Assembly (NCBI RefSeq): GCF_000150275.1
Contig: NW_002060948.1
Span: 3,918,759-3,982,758 of the forward strand
DNA length: 64,000 nt
DNA from: Trichoplax adhaerens
Lineage: Eukaryota > Placozoa > Uniplacotomia > Trichoplacea > Trichoplacidae
Direction: 5' to 3'
The translations under genes and the position numbers were made by a program. Within the stretch, counting starts at the first letter, position 1. Every line of letters begins with the position of its first letter. The notes under the pieces were generated by a model that saw only the letters and a list, made by a program, of their open reading frames with translations, was not told where the DNA came from and did no database searches. Positions 63,351-64,000 of the stretch are shown one piece after another.

Positions 63351-64000
63351 TTTATGGCTATTTTGATGCAATGAGCGACGTACTACTGAGTAGGTCTGTT
63401 CTATTTGTAGAATCATTTTGGTCCTTGTCTAGAGTACAAGCACCAATAAAGCGGCAGTTGGTAGTGGGGCAAATTTAGAAATGGCACCATGTCGCGCTAA
63501 GTCGGCCGCCATAGCCTGGATGGCCTAAAAAAGTCATGCGATTGCATGGATCAAAGGCAAGGACGAGGCAATAATCCACATCTGTAGGCATTTCGAAGAC
63601 AGTAAAAGCTATTCAAGTTCTTGTTGACAAGATCAAGTTGTTGTCGATAAAGGAAGAAGCTCAAGACAAATAAAATCCATTGTCGATTCTAGAAGATCGA
63701 TATAAATAATAGTGTTAAGAGAAATAACCCAGTCAGCAGATAGAATAGGGACCTGGTGACCATCTCGTCATCAGTTTAGCAACGCCGAGAATACTCGACG
63801 GACTGACAAATCTGTCAATCAGCGTGGATTTATTGAAATAAAACTGTATTAGCTTTTCAAAAGAGGCTGGAGAAGAAAAGAGAAATACTTTCTAGTCGAT
63901 AGAAATTATTACTCCGCTGCTTTTGCTCGTTGATCGCTTGCCACGGCCATAACCGTCTTAACATGAGTCCTCGTAGCCGATTACCTACGACTGCGACGCA
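63351..64000. other. GC-richer terminal stretch, unassigned
   Basis: Base composition rises compared with the rest of the window, for example 'cgcgctaagtcggccgccat' near 63492. There is no long open frame on either strand and no recognisable domain. It could be a decayed mobile element or another repeat whose partners lie beyond the window end. I see nothing that decides between these. Confidence 0.3.

Noticed and set aside
63351-64000. Possible decayed transposon at the window end
   Set aside because: No terminal repeats, target-site duplication or transposase-like frame visible; left as unassigned.

Overview
This is a window of an AT-rich animal nuclear genome. Genes are split into many short exons by GT-AG introns, mostly 50 to 600 bases long. 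The protein set is metazoan: HPS3, a ClC-2 type chloride channel, a secreted EMI/EGF protein, ILKAP phosphatase, DNAJC16 and MORN1. Compact genes, low GC and strong similarity to vertebrate proteins suggest an early-branching animal. I favour a placozoan, but a sponge or another non-bilaterian cannot be excluded from sequence alone. There are no prokaryotic operons, CRISPR arrays, tRNAs or rRNAs that I can see.

Layout. 1-3569 (+): 3' part of HPS3. 5389-13483 (-): complete CLCN2-like channel, about 24 coding exons, with its first exon isolated 2.8 kb upstream. 13.98-15.06 kb: minisatellite of about 210 bp units. 16305-26342 (-): complete secreted MEGF6-like protein (signal peptide, EMI domain, about 20 EGF repeats). 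26.3-38.7 kb: gene-poor stretch with an isolated TATA/E-box element near 33.1 kb and a 207 bp tandem duplication near 36.3 kb. 38702-40312 (+): long single-exon gene for a disordered Ser/Asn-rich protein I do not recognise. 42220-45564 (-): ILKAP (PP2C phosphatase). 45.6-47.0 kb: divergent intergenic region holding a 370 bp tandem duplication rich in TACTGTA/TACAGTA. 46991-52766 (+): DNAJC16. 54668-58968 (-): MORN1. 59-64 kb: no gene seen, but several different minisatellite arrays.

The genes do not form one pathway. HPS3 (BLOC-2 trafficking), DNAJC16 (ER membrane J protein), CLCN2 (membrane chloride channel), MEGF6-like (extracellular matrix or secreted), ILKAP (cytosolic/nuclear phosphatase) and MORN1 (cytoskeletal/membrane scaffold) are ordinary neighbours in a eukaryotic genome. 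Exon boundaries were read by eye from splice signals, frame continuity and family similarity recalled from memory. Most should be within a few bases, but some internal exons are less certain, and this is stated where it applies.

I found no clearly new biological system. The most useful observations are tiny 5' exons that gene finders would probably miss, an overused TACTGTA word, a cluster of minisatellites, and one unassigned disordered protein next to a 12 kb gene-poor stretch.
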